A stretch of 64,000 nt of DNA, taken from assembly GCA_022316685.1 (NCBI GenBank), contig JAKJHU010001673.1, positions 1 through 64,000 of the forward strand. Direction: 5' to 3'. The notes beneath the pieces were generated by a model. It did not search any database and was not told where the DNA came from. It worked only from the letters and a program-made list of their open reading frames with translations. How positions within the stretch are numbered: position 1 is the first letter of the stretch; each line of letters starts with the position of its first letter. The position numbers were made by a program, and so were the translations under genes. Below are positions 11,046 to 22,504 of this stretch, piece after piece. This stretch comes from Progne subis subis (taxonomy: Eukaryota; Chordata; Aves; Passeriformes; Hirundinidae).

Positions 11046-12291
11046 ATGTTCCTTTCTTCCTCCTCAGAAAGGACACTGGGAAGCTGAGGAAGTGGGAATG
11101 AAAGGAGTAGGGATGCTGGAAGCTGTGGAACAGCACTAACACCAGGAATCCAAAGTCTTCCTAAAAAGGAGGGCATAAATCCCTGGTATCCAGCATCCTG
11201 CCTGAGAAACCATTCCCAGAATTACCAACATAAAACCATCCTCCAGTTCTCTGGATTGTGCTGCTCCTGACCCACTAAACCTTCCCACCAGACTGAACCT
11301 CTGAAGTGGGATTGATGGAGGAAGCCTGAACCCTGAGCCATGCCAGGCTCAGTGCCCAGGAGCATCCCCTGGCGCTGTTTAACACCAGCCCTGCAGGAAC
11401 TGGGGATGCAAACAGGACAAACTTGAGCATCTCCCACCATCAGATACCTCAGAGGTTACACAGCAACACAGCCGTGACTCTCCCAGACTGGATTTAGGAA
11501 TGGCACCCCTAATGCAGCCATTAGATCCAGATCGACCCAGATCCCTTTGGCACTCTGCTTTTGGTGTCTCTCTGCCTCCTCTCCCTGCCCAAAGGAGGCT
11601 CCTCTCTCCCCTCTCCTTGCCTGACAAGAGAGTCACACAAATAAAGACGTGGGATTGCCGGGTGCTGAGGGGTTGTAGAAGGAGCCTTCTCCAGGTCTGG
11701 CCTGTTTCCAAAACCCACACTTGCTCCTGCAGCAAGGAACCTCCTTGTTCACCCTCTCCAAGGGTGTCAAGCTCAGGAAGGGATTCCTGACACCCTGTGC
11801 AGCTGGGAGAGCTCCTGTGTCCCATATCAGGGGACAAAACCAACACAGGAACCCTGGGGGGACTGGCATTGTGACATGGGGACATCTGTATTTATTTCCA
11901 GTGACAAACAAAAATGTGGAATGGTGCCAGAGCTTGTTTTGATCTACATGAAACTTTGACAAACGTCCCTCCTCCTGACAGCGACTCCTCTGCAGCTGCT
12001 CTGGGAGATCTCCTGGGCCGAGTCCAGAAGAGGAGATTTCACTGGTGCTGAGGTGCTTGAGGGGGCCCATTTCAATGCTCTGCTGAAGTCCAAGGACATT
12101 GTGTTTCCCAAGGAGCAACGTTCCTTTCTGGCACTCACTGCCCCATGAGGGACATTATTCAGTGGCTGCTGTTGGGTGAGTTACGGACACAGGGAGAGGG
12201 AGGAGGTGATGATCCCACCCATGGCTGCTGCTGGGTCCAGACATTCGGTGGGATAAAGCTGAGACAGAGCTTCGGCATCACTCCCAAAATT
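11046..12291. other. No gene recognised
   Basis: About 1.2 kb, moderately GC-rich. Short overlapping open frames on both strands show no domain. I recognise no repeat family here. Confidence 0.4.
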
Positions 12292-12470
12292 ACAGAATGA
12301 CAGAATGGCTTGGCTTGGAAGAGATCTTAAAGTTCATCTCATCGAACCCCTGCCACGGGCAGGACACCTTCCACTATCCCAGGCTGCTCCAACCCACATC
12401 CAACCTGGCCTTGGACACTTCCAGGGATCCAGAGGCAACCACAGCTTCTCTGGGCAAGCTCTGACCTCTG
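12292..12470 (-). mobile_element. CR1 LINE 3' end, minus strand
   Basis: Reading the minus strand, the segment ends in ATTCTGTCATTCTGTA, a decayed version of the CR1 terminal octamer repeat. It is preceded by the typical CR1 tail blocks (on the plus strand: GGCTTGGAAGAGATCTTAAAG, GGGCAGGACACCTTCCAC). It is a 5'-truncated insertion. Confidence 0.75.
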
Positions 12471-12475
12471 CCCAA

Positions 12476-12720
12476 GGTGAGCAGGGACACAACCCAAGGG
12501 AACAGTTGGAGCTGGGCCAGGGCAGGGCTGGGCTGAAGATCAGAAAAGCTTCTTCTCCCAGAGGGGTCTGAGGCACTGACCAGGCTCCTCAGGGAATGGG
12601 CTCAGCCCTGAGGCTGCCACAGCTCCAGAAGTCTTTGGACACTGCTCCCAGGAAGCTCAGGCTGCCAGCTGGGCTGTCTGTGCAGGGCCAGGGCCTGGAC
12701 TCCATGATCTGCTGCCTCCC
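12476..12720 (+). mobile_element. CR1-like 3' UTR fragment, plus strand
   Basis: Blocks GGGCTGAAGATCAGAAAAGC, TTCTTCTCCCAGAGGGG and CTCCTCAGGGAATGGGCTCA follow the order seen in CR1 3' untranslated regions. The terminal octamers are lost. It lies tail-to-tail with the preceding minus-strand copy. Assignment to CR1 is from general pattern. Confidence 0.5.
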
Positions 12721-13190
12721 TCCCAGCTCAGCCCCTTCTGCAGTTCTCACCCTTGGGCTCAGCCTTTGTGTCTCCTCCAGGCGCTGGCAGAGCTCTTGGG
12801 GCCGGGGCAGGAGCAGGACAGCCCCAGCGTTCCCCTCTCTGTGACACCACGGTGGGGACAGCTCCAACGTTCCCTGCCGGGAGTCGCTCCAAGGGAAGCG
12901 CCAGAGCCACAGCCAGACAGCAAAACTGAGCGGGCACTGAGCACCCCCGGCCTGGGCTGATGTGCATTGCTGTGCACACAGCTCGGGGAAGGTCCCCCTG
13001 GCCACCTCCACAGTGCCACAGGCAAGTCACATAGAGTTACAGAGCTCTGCCCAGAGCTGACAGGGAAAGTTGAAAAAATAACAAAACCATAACCAAAACC
13101 AAACTAAACCAAACACCCCAAGAAAAAAAACAAAACCCAAATCAAACAAAGAAAACCACCAAATTAAAAAAATGCCAAGAAAAAGACAAC
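12600..13190. repeat. Inverted repeat, left arm
   Basis: The sequence is the reverse complement of about 31740-32420. The match includes CAGACAGCAAAACTGAGCGG, CACCCCCGGCCTGGGCTGA, CAGCTCGGGGAAGGTCCCCC and, at 13070-13190, a long A/C-rich tract facing a T/G-rich tract in the other arm. The arms are separated by 18.5 kb containing the nested ERVs. It includes part of the CR1-like fragment listed before. Confidence 0.85.
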
Positions 13191-13789
13191 TCCGCCCCTA
13201 GCAGAGCTGCTGCCTCCTCCAGTGCTTTCAGCTGCACTCACACACAGCACTGAGACTGCAAGCAATGACCATTCCTCAGGCACATCTGCTGTAAAAGCAG
13301 CTTGAGGACAGCCCTGGAGCAGGACTCCTCTCATGCCAGTGAAAAAGGCCCCTTGGCAGGAAGCTCTAGGGCGCTTGCAAAGAGCAGGGGCCAGAGACAC
13401 AGGCTACAGGGGAGAAAAGGGCTCTCAATTGCCCACCCCTGGCACATCAAGCCTGCTCCCAGGCTGCTTTCCACACAGCATTCCTCTGGAGGACTGTAGT
13501 AAGCTGACAGTCAGCTCTGCCTTCTCCATTTTCTGTGCCCTAAAGCTGCCTGAAAGAGGAAATTCAGGCTCAGCTCCTGTGGCACAATCCCTCCTGTCCA
13601 CGGGCACAGCTCTGGGAAGGCCTTTGCACACCCAGCCTCTGCTGCAGCCAAGGAAAGCTCCTGGCTCAGGCTCAGCTTTCCTGCCCATCCAGACCCCTCG
13701 TGTGCGCCAGCAGCAGGAAATTGCCGGATCTGGTTGATGGCAAACCGCTGCATCTGGAGTCCTGGCACCACCAATGGACCAGATCTGGG
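13191..13789. other. Left flank of ERV-Pro, no gene recognised
   Basis: This sequence abuts the left LTR. It does not correspond to anything beside the right LTR, where the flank is a SINE. Small open frames have no domain. Confidence 0.45.
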
Positions 13790-14399
13790 TGTTCTGGAAA
13801 AAAATATAAGAGAGTCAGAGACTTGCTGGTTTTGTATGTTTCTTTATTATCAAGCTTGGCCTTGGGGGAGAGCTTGCTTGCTCCCTTGGCAACGTGGAGG
13901 AGGAGGTACACACAGCTTCGCTTCACAGCAAAGCTGGGGACTCCCACCCCCCCTCACGGGCTTTTTCCCTTGCCGGGGAGTCCGTTTCGCGTCGCTGATC
14001 AGGGGTCATCCAGCGATGGGGGACTCCTTCTCAGGTCACGGCGACTAAATAAAGCTGCTTCGGCGGACCCCCGTACTTCTTGCACTAGTCTAAAATGCGA
14101 CTACAGTCCTGGATTTTACTTTGGTTCCCTGCTTTTCAGAGTCTCTTGTTCTTGGTTGTTCCCAGAATTCCAGTGTTCTTTTTATTTGCATATTCAGACA
14201 CTATCTGGCGAATGGGAGCAGAGATACAGGTAATAAGGTGAATTCTTAATTAACAAACAAGCAAATAAGGTAATAAATCAGTATTAAAACAGGAATAAGG
14301 CAAATTCTTTATAAGAACTAGCATTAACAATCTTAATGGAATTACTTAACAATTAAGTAACTAAAACATAGATTATTTGAATAGAATTTATTTATAACA
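13790..14399 (-). repeat. 3' LTR of ERV-Pro
   Basis: It is a 610 bp direct repeat of 30509-31118. On the minus strand it starts TGTTATAAATAAATTC and ends CCAGAACA, so the ends are TG...CA. It borders a purine tract on the env side. Confidence 0.95.
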
Positions 14400-14411
14400 A
14401 CTCCCCCCTCT
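14400..14411 (-). promoter_or_regulatory. Polypurine tract of ERV-Pro
   Basis: The minus strand reads GAGGGGGGAGT immediately before the 3' LTR. This is the plus-strand DNA primer site expected at this position and fixes the element's orientation. Confidence 0.85.
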
Positions 14412-14449
14412 ATTTCTTTGATCGAGCTTTAGCTCGCATCAATTTGTTA

Positions 14450-16225
14450 CCTCCTCTTCTTGAAAATAATTTTTCTACATTTTTGGAACTTTTCATATAT
14501 TTCTTTGGCATTCTCATGTTCGGGTTCTTGACTCTCTATTACCATCATTTTGGTCTGTTTGACTGGTTGCTTTAGGGATCTGGATACTGGCTTGGACTGT
14601 GGAGGTAATCGTTCGAATTAGACATGGGATTAGACAAGGTAAAAACATTAACCCGGTGATTGAGCAAATTATCATAAACCCAGCTTTCTTCCACCAATCC
14701 CCCTAAATGACCAAAAACTATTCCACCAGTTGGTATCCATTAGAGGAGTCCACTCTGATTTCCCACATAGGCTAGCTTTCGGATTTCTTTTGAGATGTTT
14801 TTAATTACTGCGCTTTTATCATCAATTTCTAAACAACATTCAGACGAATTAAACTTACCACAGATTCCTCCTTCATCTGCTAAAAGGTAGTCTACAGCAA
14901 GACGTATTTGGTATATTACAGCTCTTGTTTGTGTTAGTTGGTCAGTGATGTGGTCTAATGCGAGAGCTGTTCTGAGATACCATTTCTACACAGCCTGGAG
15001 CCTAATGATCTATTTAACATGTAGATTGGAGTGCGATACCCCCAGGACCCGTCCTGTGCCCATGTAGCTGGTCCATAGGTTTTAATGATCTCTTCTGGGG
15101 TCCATATTTTTCCTTTCCATTTTTGGTCTCCACCAATTGTTAGAGTATCTCTTTTTTTCGTTCGACTTTTCCCAGATTGTCATATACTGGGACTCCTAGG
15201 TGTGCTCCTAATCTCTTGGGTAATAGGAAGAAAGCTGGCTTTATGATCCCTATTGTACAGCTTCCCGACCAATCCCCAGGCAATTTTGTATAGCAGTATC
15301 CCCACAGATCCAGAACAGGTGATTTGGAGCTTCCCAGTAATCTTCCCTAGTTTCAAAAGGTTGTTGCCAAAACCGAGACAGTTCTTTTATCCCCCAAAAA
15401 GGATTTATAGCTTTGTCAATACATTCATATAATTCATACCTCTCATTATAGATACATTTTTCCGTGTTCTCAGTTGACCAATACTTGTTAGGCCCTTTGG
15501 GAACCCATTTAGCACTTAAGTTTATCACTATTATATACCTTTTACACATTAATTTTCCACACGGGTTTGTACCTGGTTCCTGTCCTCATGATACATTCTT
15601 CCCCAATGATTTTAGATTTGAGATCCCACTTCTCTCTTCCCCTTGTTCTTAGACTTTGTGTATTCTGTTCAGTCTGTTTCCATTTTAGAATTTCTAGAGG
15701 GCTTAAGCTAATTCCTTCCCAGGGCCATATTTCAGACATTTGTGTACCTCCACATATCCAGCACTCAGTTAAATTTAATTCTCGACTGATCCTTTCTACT
15801 AAGTCAATGAACAGGTTTTTTCCTGATGGGATGTCTAGGCTTTTTTCAAATTTTGTTGTCAACACTTTTTCTTTTATTATATCCCTCAATCCTTTGTGAT
15901 CTGCTTCAAAGCATAACCAAGTGTCTCCTATAGGACATTCCCCAAACAGGCGCTGTGCATAACTAGCTGTGTTTTTTGTGGTCCAATAAACTTTTCCATC
16001 CTCTTGGCAAGTATTCAACTGGGAGTGGTCAAAGCAGTTTGGGTTCACGTTAGTATGGACCCTGAATAAGGATCTGAGATCCTCTCCATCGTACACTGGA
16101 TGGTAGCAGTTAGCACAGGCTTTTGTTTCATAGGTGTGCTTTATGAACATCACCAGTACGATCCCTCCCAAGAGTCCGGTATGGGCCATCCTTCCTGGAT
16201 CTCTTGCTCCACCCGGCCTTGCCTC
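14450..16225 (-). pseudogene. env: ERV-Pro env (broken)
   Basis: The envelope glycoprotein mediates receptor binding and fusion in the retrovirus family. A surface-subunit frame starts at ATG 16189 with a hydrophobic leader (LLGGIVLVMF) and continues to 15542. A frame change near 15545 leads to a second stretch to 15250, then further stops. The surface subunit contains CWIC (about 15755-15765), the CXXC motif of gammaretroviral Env. The transmembrane subunit around 14830-14870 has a C-X7-CC motif and is followed by a hydrophobic anchor near 14600-14690. At least one frameshift and several stops disable it. Confidence 0.85.
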
Positions 16226-16319
16226 TTGGAGTGGAGAGGTCTCCTAAAGAACCCACTTACATGCTTCCACTTCCCTTCCCTATTAATTTAGTTGCCCTTA
16301 GAGAATGTTCTGTAGGAGA

Positions 16320-16740
16320 TTTACTCTTTTTTTTTTCTTAAAAAAAACTTTACACTCTTTTAATTTTTCTATTACTTAAATTTGTTCAAACTGCTACTTA
16401 TAGAACTTAACAACTTTTAAAATTAACATAAAAAAAATCTTAAACTTATTTAAATCACTATTTATAAAACCTAAACAATATTTAAACTTAATAAAAAAAC
16501 CCTTATACTTTTTTTCTATTACTTAAACTTATTTAAATTGCTATTCATAAAACTTACAATTTAAAAATTATTAAAAAAACCCTTAAACTTACTTAAATTC
16601 TTACTTATAAAAAAGACTTAAACTATATGTAAAATTAATACAAAAAAAACTTATACCCCTTTTTAATATATCTATTACTTAAACATATCTAAAATTGCTA
16701 ATTACAAAAACTGACTTAGGTTTACAGAAATTAACCCTTA
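16320..16740. repeat. AT-rich tandem repeat between pol and env of ERV-Pro
   Basis: Degenerate units of about 73 bp, paired into ~150 bp higher units, carry CTATTACTTAAA(C/T)T, TTTAAATTGCTA and TATAAAACTTA. The CTATTACTTAAA marker recurs near 16370, 16517 and 16672. A C-then-T homopolymer run (about 16747-16765) ends the block. Gammaretroviral genomes normally overlap pol and env here, so the array is an insertion or local expansion. Confidence 0.75.
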
Positions 16741-16824
16741 TTGTGCCCCCCCCCCCCTTTTTTGAGTTCGTTGAATATGGGAGAGGCAACTGAAACAAAA
16801 GGTTTTCACAGTCTCTGTTATCTC

Positions 16825-18005
16825 TTATTTCTTTTTAAAGGTTAATTTCAAGTCTTTCGGGTGTGGTGTTACTGTCCACTCGGTTTCATCCGGTGAGGGT
16901 GCTGAACTCGGGTTCTCTCCAGGAGGGGGTACTGGCCCTTTAACTCTGGTGATGTGGGTCCATCCTTTTTCCTTAGTGCGCACTGCTGTGTGAGTTGTTA
17001 ACAGTACTTGGTAGGGACCTTCAAACTTCGGGGTCAGCGGGGTATTAGTCCACGTTTTGATCAATACCCAGTCTCCAGGATTGATATTATGCACATTTGC
17101 ATCCAAAGGGGAAGTTTGAGGAAGATAGCCTTTCTTTCTGAGATTTTCTAAGGTTTGTCCAATGGTTTTTAGATATTTTCTAGTGATTTCCTCTCCTTCC
17201 AGGTAGTCTTTAGAACTATAAGGAGATAACAAAAAGGGAAGCCCAAATAACATTTCATATGGTGACACTCCTAGATCTGCTCGTGGCTGTGTTCTGATTC
17301 GTAGTAATGCTAGGGGTAAGCATTTAAGCCAATTTAGTTGAGTTTCTGCTATTAGTTTAGTCAGTACATTTTTAATGGTTTTGTTCATCCTTTCTACTCT
17401 GCCTGAGCTTTGGGGATGCCATGGGGTGTGTAACCTCCATTTTATCCCTAAGGCTTGTGTTACCTGTTGTAGAATTTGTGCTGTGAAATGTGGCCCTCTG
17501 TCTGAATCAATATTATTTATCAGCCCATACCGAGGGAGGATATCTTCTAATATGATTTTTGTTACTACTTCTGCTGTTTCCCTTTTTGTAGGAATGCCTC
17601 TACCCAATGGGTAAGGTGATCTATGATCACTAACAAGTGTTTGTACCCTTGAACAGGGGGCATCTCAGTAAAATCAATTTGCACGTTCTGGAAGGGCCTT
17701 AAGGCTAACTCCCTCCCTCCAGGCTCAGTTTTTCTCATAACTTTTTGATTTATTTTCTGACATATTATACATCCCTGAGTAACTGCTTTTGCTAATTCGT
17801 GTACTCCAATACATAGGTTTTCCCTTAGGAAATGGTCACATAACCCCTGGGTTCCCCAGTGGGTTAAATTATGTATTTCTGTAAGTATTTTTCTGGCTAG
17901 GGCTTTATTTAAGAATTTCCGTCCGTCAGCTGTTAACCACACTCCGTGTTCCCCCTGGTGTAATCCTAATTCTTTTATTGCTTTCTGCTCTTTTTTACTA
18001 AACAC
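16825..18005 (-). pseudogene. pol: ERV-Pro pol: integrase (frameshifted)
   Basis: Integrase joins viral DNA to the host chromosome. The N-terminal zinc domain shows H-X3-H (HNLTH) and C-X2-C (CIICQK) between about 17890 and 17740. The catalytic core shows the first Asp in QIDFTE, the second in DSDRGPHF and the Glu in SGRVERMNKT. The C-terminal domain contains KGWTHITRVKGP and ends at 16825. The protein is split by a frame change in the overlap 17565-17607, between the first and second catalytic Asp. Confidence 0.9.
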
Positions 18006-18010
18006 TTGCT

Positions 18011-18500
18011 CTATCCTTTCTTCTTCTTTTCTTGGTATTTTCTCAATTTGAGGATTTTTACTGGTTCTCCTGGTTCTAAAGCTGCTTCTCTGGCTGTTTT
18101 ATCAGCTAACTGGTTTCCCCTTATCTCGGGCATATCTCCCTTTTGATGTCCTTTTATGTGAACTACTGCAATTTCTACTGGTTTTTGTAAAGATTTTAAC
18201 ACTGACTTTATTAATTCTGTGTGTATTAAGTTTTTCCCTTTTGAATTTAAATATCCCCGTCCTTCCCAAATTTTCCCAAATGTGTGCACGATACCAAAGG
18301 CATATCTAGAGTCTGTGTAAATGGTCCCTCGGTCATCTTTAAGTAAGTCTAGCCCTCTCTTTAGTGCATATATTTCACAGCACTGTGCTGACCAATTACT
18401 TGGTAACTTTCCCTTTTCTAAAACTTTCATTTTCTCTCCCTCAATCACAGAGTATCCTGATATTCTTTTCCCTTCACCACTCGGGATGACCCATCTGTGA
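18011..18500 (-). pseudogene. pol: ERV-Pro pol: RNase H
   Basis: RNase H degrades the RNA strand during reverse transcription. Catalytic residues are visible in order: Glu in CCEIYAL, Asp in YTDSRYA, and the late Asp in NQLADKTARE, with the IKGHQ motif between them. The domain is nearly open from 18448 to 18011. It is separated from RT by a broken stretch and from integrase by a frame change just after 18011. Confidence 0.88.
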
Positions 18501-20192
18501 ACAACACTCTCCCATATGGAAGGGGTGTATCCTCTAAATCTTCCCTTACTTTTGTCTGCATATCAATGAGTTCTAGGCAATGGTGTTCTATTTCTTCAGT
18601 GGGCTCACCAGAGAGAAATTGAGCTGGATTTAAGCTTTTTGATGTTGTTAGTTCTAGGTTATTTGAATTTATCAGTATAATTTCATATTTTAGGATTCTA
18701 GAATCTGTGAGCCACTTTTGAGCTCTTTGACTTAAATTGTTTTCAAATCATGTGGAGTATGTATCTTTATCTTTCCCTGTAATGTTAACTTTTGAGCTTC
18801 TTCTATTAAAATAGCTGCAGCTGCAACTGCTTGGAGACAAGCCGGCCATCCCCTAGCAACGGATCTAACAGTTTTGATAAAAATGCTACAGGTTTTCGGT
18901 ATCCTCCCCATTCTTGGGTTAAAACTCCGTATGCTATCCCTTCCTCAGTGTTTACAAATAAATCAAACTCCTTTTTAAGATCTGGTAAGCTTAAAACTGG
19001 TGCTGAGGATAATTTCTCTTTTAGATCTGCAGCTGCCTCTCGTCACTCTCTGTCCAATTCATTGGTTCCTGGTCTATTAATTTATCATAAAGAAATTTGA
19101 CCCCTTGAGTGTACTTATCTATCCAGTGCTTGCAGTATCCAAACAGGCCTAGAAGTTTCCTTATGTCTCTCTTAGTTTTTGGAGGTGATATAGACACTAT
19201 TCCTGAAATTCTTGCAGGGCTTAACCTTTTACTCCCCTTTCCGATTATGTGTCCTAAATAAGTGACTTCATTTTCTACAAACTGTAGTTTACTCTGAGAT
19301 ACTTTTAACCCCTTTTCTCCAAGAAAGTTTAGAAGTTGTATACTTACATCTTTAACTTTTTCTCTGTCTCCCCTGATATTAATAAATCATCCACGTATTG
19401 CAAAATTTGAACTCCTTCTTTGGGACTAAACTGTTCTAATAATGTTTCTAGGGCCTGTCCGAAGATATTTGGCGATTCCGTATACCCCTGTGGTAACCGG
19501 GTCCACCTTAGCTGTTGTTTCCTTCCCCTGTCTGGATGTTCCCATTCAAAGGCGAACCAATCCCTACACTCTTCTGCTAGGGGACATGCCCAAAAAGCAT
19601 CCTTTAAGTCTATCACTGTGAACCAGGTATGCTCTCTTGGAATTTTACTCAGCAAGGTATAGGGGTTAGGTACTACTGGGTGTCGAGCAATAGTTCTTTT
19701 ATTTATTTCTCTCAAATCCTGGACTAATCTAAACTTTCCCTCATCTTTCTTTATGGCTAATATAGGGGTGTTATGAGGGGACATACACGGTTCTAAGATA
19801 TTTTCTTTTAAAAGATGCTCAATTACTGAAGCTAGCCCTTTCTTTCCTTCTGGTGACATTGGGTATTGCTTAACTCTGATGGCAGGGGTATCTTTTTGCA
19901 TTTCTATCTTAATGGGAGGGATATCTAAACACCCATATTTTCCCTCTGTAGCCCACACTTCTGGATTTATCTCTTGTATATCCCCTTGGGTCAGTTTCAT
20001 GATATGCACAACCATTTTTCCATCTTTTGGGATAACTCCTACCCCGAGCTGCACTTGTAAGTCTCTGCCTAGTAAATTGGTTTCTGTATGTGGTAAATAA
20101 AGAAAATCAGCTACACAGTGCTTTGAGTTCCCTTTAATCTCTACTCCTTCAACTATTAATGCTCGAAAGGGCCTCCCTTCAGCCCCTAACAC
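18501..20192 (-). pseudogene. pol: ERV-Pro pol: protease C-terminus and reverse transcriptase
   Basis: One long frame (20192-19344) holds the C-terminal part of protease (LLGRDLQVQLG) followed by RT fingers and palm: RVKQYPMSPEGKKGL, FRLVQDLREIN, FTVIDLKDAFW, LPQGYTESPNIF and the catalytic YVDD box near 19390. Downstream (19344-18500) the thumb/connection region is interrupted by several stops and frame changes, so the enzyme is not continuous. Confidence 0.9.
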
Positions 20193-20256
20193 TTCACAAG
20201 TTTTTGTCCCGATTGTTACCCCTGTTGGTAATTTCCTTAAACTCGACCTATCAGCC

Positions 20257-20261
20257 CTGTG
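20257..20261. other. Target-site duplication, left copy (ERV-Ser)
   Basis: CTGTG directly precedes the left LTR of ERV-Ser and is repeated directly after the right LTR at 27066-27070. Confidence 0.85.
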
Positions 20262-20944
20262 TGTAAGAGTCTGTCCGAAGTTCCCTCATTTGCCTCACGA
20301 TCGTCATAAGGACCCCGAGGACCCCACTGCAGTTCTGGCCTGCTCGAGGTGGATGCTTGCCAATCGTCTGTAGGCATTTTCCTGTGTCACCACGCCACAG
20401 TACACGGGCTTTGAGCAGTGTAATGGTAGTTCTGTACCTGAAGATTACACCTGCTTCACGGTCCCTGCTTCACGACAATAGCCTAGGAATTTCCCCACCT
20501 CTTGGCCAAGGGAACTTTCTGGGGTAACTTTGGTGGTCCCCCACAGAAAATCCTTCATCTGCTTCGCAACCACCGTGACAGACAGAGATCAAAACCCCCT
20601 TGCAAGGACTGAGATTGAGACCCCTATATGAAGCCCCTCTCAAGGACTGAGACATCAGACCCCGACAACCCCAATACTGGGGCTGACTAACCAAAGCGAG
20701 ATGTTTGCCTGGAGGCGTGATCGTTGGACCAAGAAGACAATGGCTCTGCTTACTGCTAAGAACATGAACTACCTGTTCCCCTCGGGAGCTTCAACACTTT
20801 TACCTGTTCCCCCCGTGACTGAGGACTATAATAAAAACCCCTGAGTTAACCAGAGATTTGGAGAGCGCCTCTCCCCGACGTGACAGGCGGACCCATCGAC
20901 CGGACCACGAGGACTCCGTCTCCACGTTTGGTAGCTATATCCCC

Positions 20945-20988
<44 letters not shown>

Positions 20989-21132
20989 TAATCCTTCTAT
21001 CGCATTTTGCTATGGTCAATCAATAAAAGGTGCATTTGTTTTAATGCTGAAATCCCCTCTGTGTTGTGTTTTGCACTCTGAGATCAGAAAACGAACCATC
21101 ACGACCCCCGCTCGTCCGAGCGGATCGTGACA
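20262..21132 (+). repeat. 5' LTR of ERV-Ser
   Basis: It begins TGTAAGAGTCTG and ends CGGATCGTGACA. A (CT)n microsatellite lies at about 20945-20990. It matches 26197-27065 almost throughout. Confidence 0.95.
20827..21027 (+). promoter_or_regulatory. Predicted promoter core and poly(A) signal in the ERV-Ser LTR
   Basis: A TATA-like CTATAATAAAAACC lies at 20826-20839 and an AATAAA signal at 21022-21027, in the order expected for U3 and R. Function is inferred from position only. Confidence 0.5.
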
Positions 21133-21138
21133 TTAAAT

Positions 21139-21156
21139 TGGCGTCACGGACAGGAT
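21139..21156 (+). promoter_or_regulatory. Primer binding site of ERV-Ser (tRNA-Ser-like)
   Basis: TGGCGTCACGGACAGGAT starts six bases after the LTR. The GGCG...CAGGATTC pattern matches the 3' end of serine tRNAs better than other isoacceptors I can recall. Exact isoacceptor needs a tRNA comparison. Confidence 0.6.
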
Positions 21157-21579
21157 TCTGATAGACGGAGGGGTTTGCAGGGTTGTGTGTAGTCTGTAAT
21201 AGGGGAAGGACGTTTCGCTCCAGCCGCACCTAGCCTGTCATTCCCGAAAGGGTTGAACAGAGCTAGAAAGCAAGGGGGGCGACTCGAATTTCCCGCAAAC
21301 TGCACACGCCTAAGTGATAAGCACCCCCATACTCAATTGAGGGTTCTGTCTTCAGAATTTCACAAAAGATCTCTTAGTGCAAAAAGGGGAAACTGTTTTT
21401 GTGTTTGTGTGTCTCTGGACTGTCTGGGAAGGAAGGGACAACCTGAAGAAACTAAGCAGGGCCTCCCAGGCAGATTTTGTCTCTTCACCCACTCAGGGAA
21501 GCGAAGGGAGACACAGCCGAGCTGTGTATGTGTGTAACTAAGTATTTCCTCCCTGTTGTGGTTTTGATCCCTTCACAAA

Positions 21580-22504
21580 ATGACTGAAAATCTTAGTACA
21601 AAAGACAAAGCTGCATTTTATGCATTACTTGCTAAACACAATGCCAAGCCTTCTCCGGGAGGAGAAGAGTGGGCACAAAGTAATTGGTTTAATTTGGAAA
21701 ATATTGTTGATAGAGTATGCTCTTTACAACATGAAACAAGATTTAAACTGGGCAAAAACAAAAGTATCCTCTGCTCAGTTTTGGGAGCTGTCTTTCAGCA
21801 GCTGTAGAAAGTCGCTTTAAGCGAAGAAGTGAGGAAAAAGCTATAATAGACTCCCTTCAAAACCTAGTTGAAATTTTGCAAAAACAATTAAATGAAGAAA
21901 GGAATGAGATCTATGCACTGAGAGCTGCCCTTAGAGAGGAACGTGTTAAAAACTCCTATAATGTTGATTCCTCTATGGAAACAGAGGAGAAGGAAACTCC
22001 TCACATTAAACAAATTTATCCCCATAAGGAACTTGAAGCAGTCAAAAACTGCGGGGAAATCTGCTGTCCTCACTTGAGACCCTTGGTTAAAACAGAATAC
22101 AATTACATAAATGATGAAGATTTGAACCACATATCACAACCAAACATATACCATACAGCGCTACTGAATTGGCTAAGCTAAAAAAGGAATACAGCCGCCT
22201 CCCACAAGAATCAGAGACAGTATGTCTTCCGAGTGTCCCTCACTGGTGGAGATCAAATTAAATTAACTGAACACGAGGCTAATGGATACTGGGGACATGG
22301 AGTTTTCTTACCAGCAGGTGATAAGCGTGACGCTTGGTCCCTAACACAGCGTGCGGCTTTTTGGGCCGGGGGAATAAATTCTCTGGAAAGGGGAGACCCC
22401 TTAGCCATAGCTCCTACCCCTGACCAACTCCTAGAAAGCGTTCAAAAAGCTGCCTGTCTGCAAATGATCCATGAAAAGAAATTGTTCCTGGTTTTGAATC
22501 CCCG
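21580..22504 (+). pseudogene. gag: ERV-Ser gag (broken)
   Basis: The start at ATG 21580 opens a frame to 21807. A frame change near 21780-21840 leads to 21876-22181, which has a heptad-like coiled-coil segment (LVEILQKQLNEERNEIYAL). A third stretch at 22233-22504 continues without known motifs. I see no zinc knuckle. Assignment to gag rests on position after the primer site and before RT. The breaks prevent a continuous protein. Confidence 0.7.
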
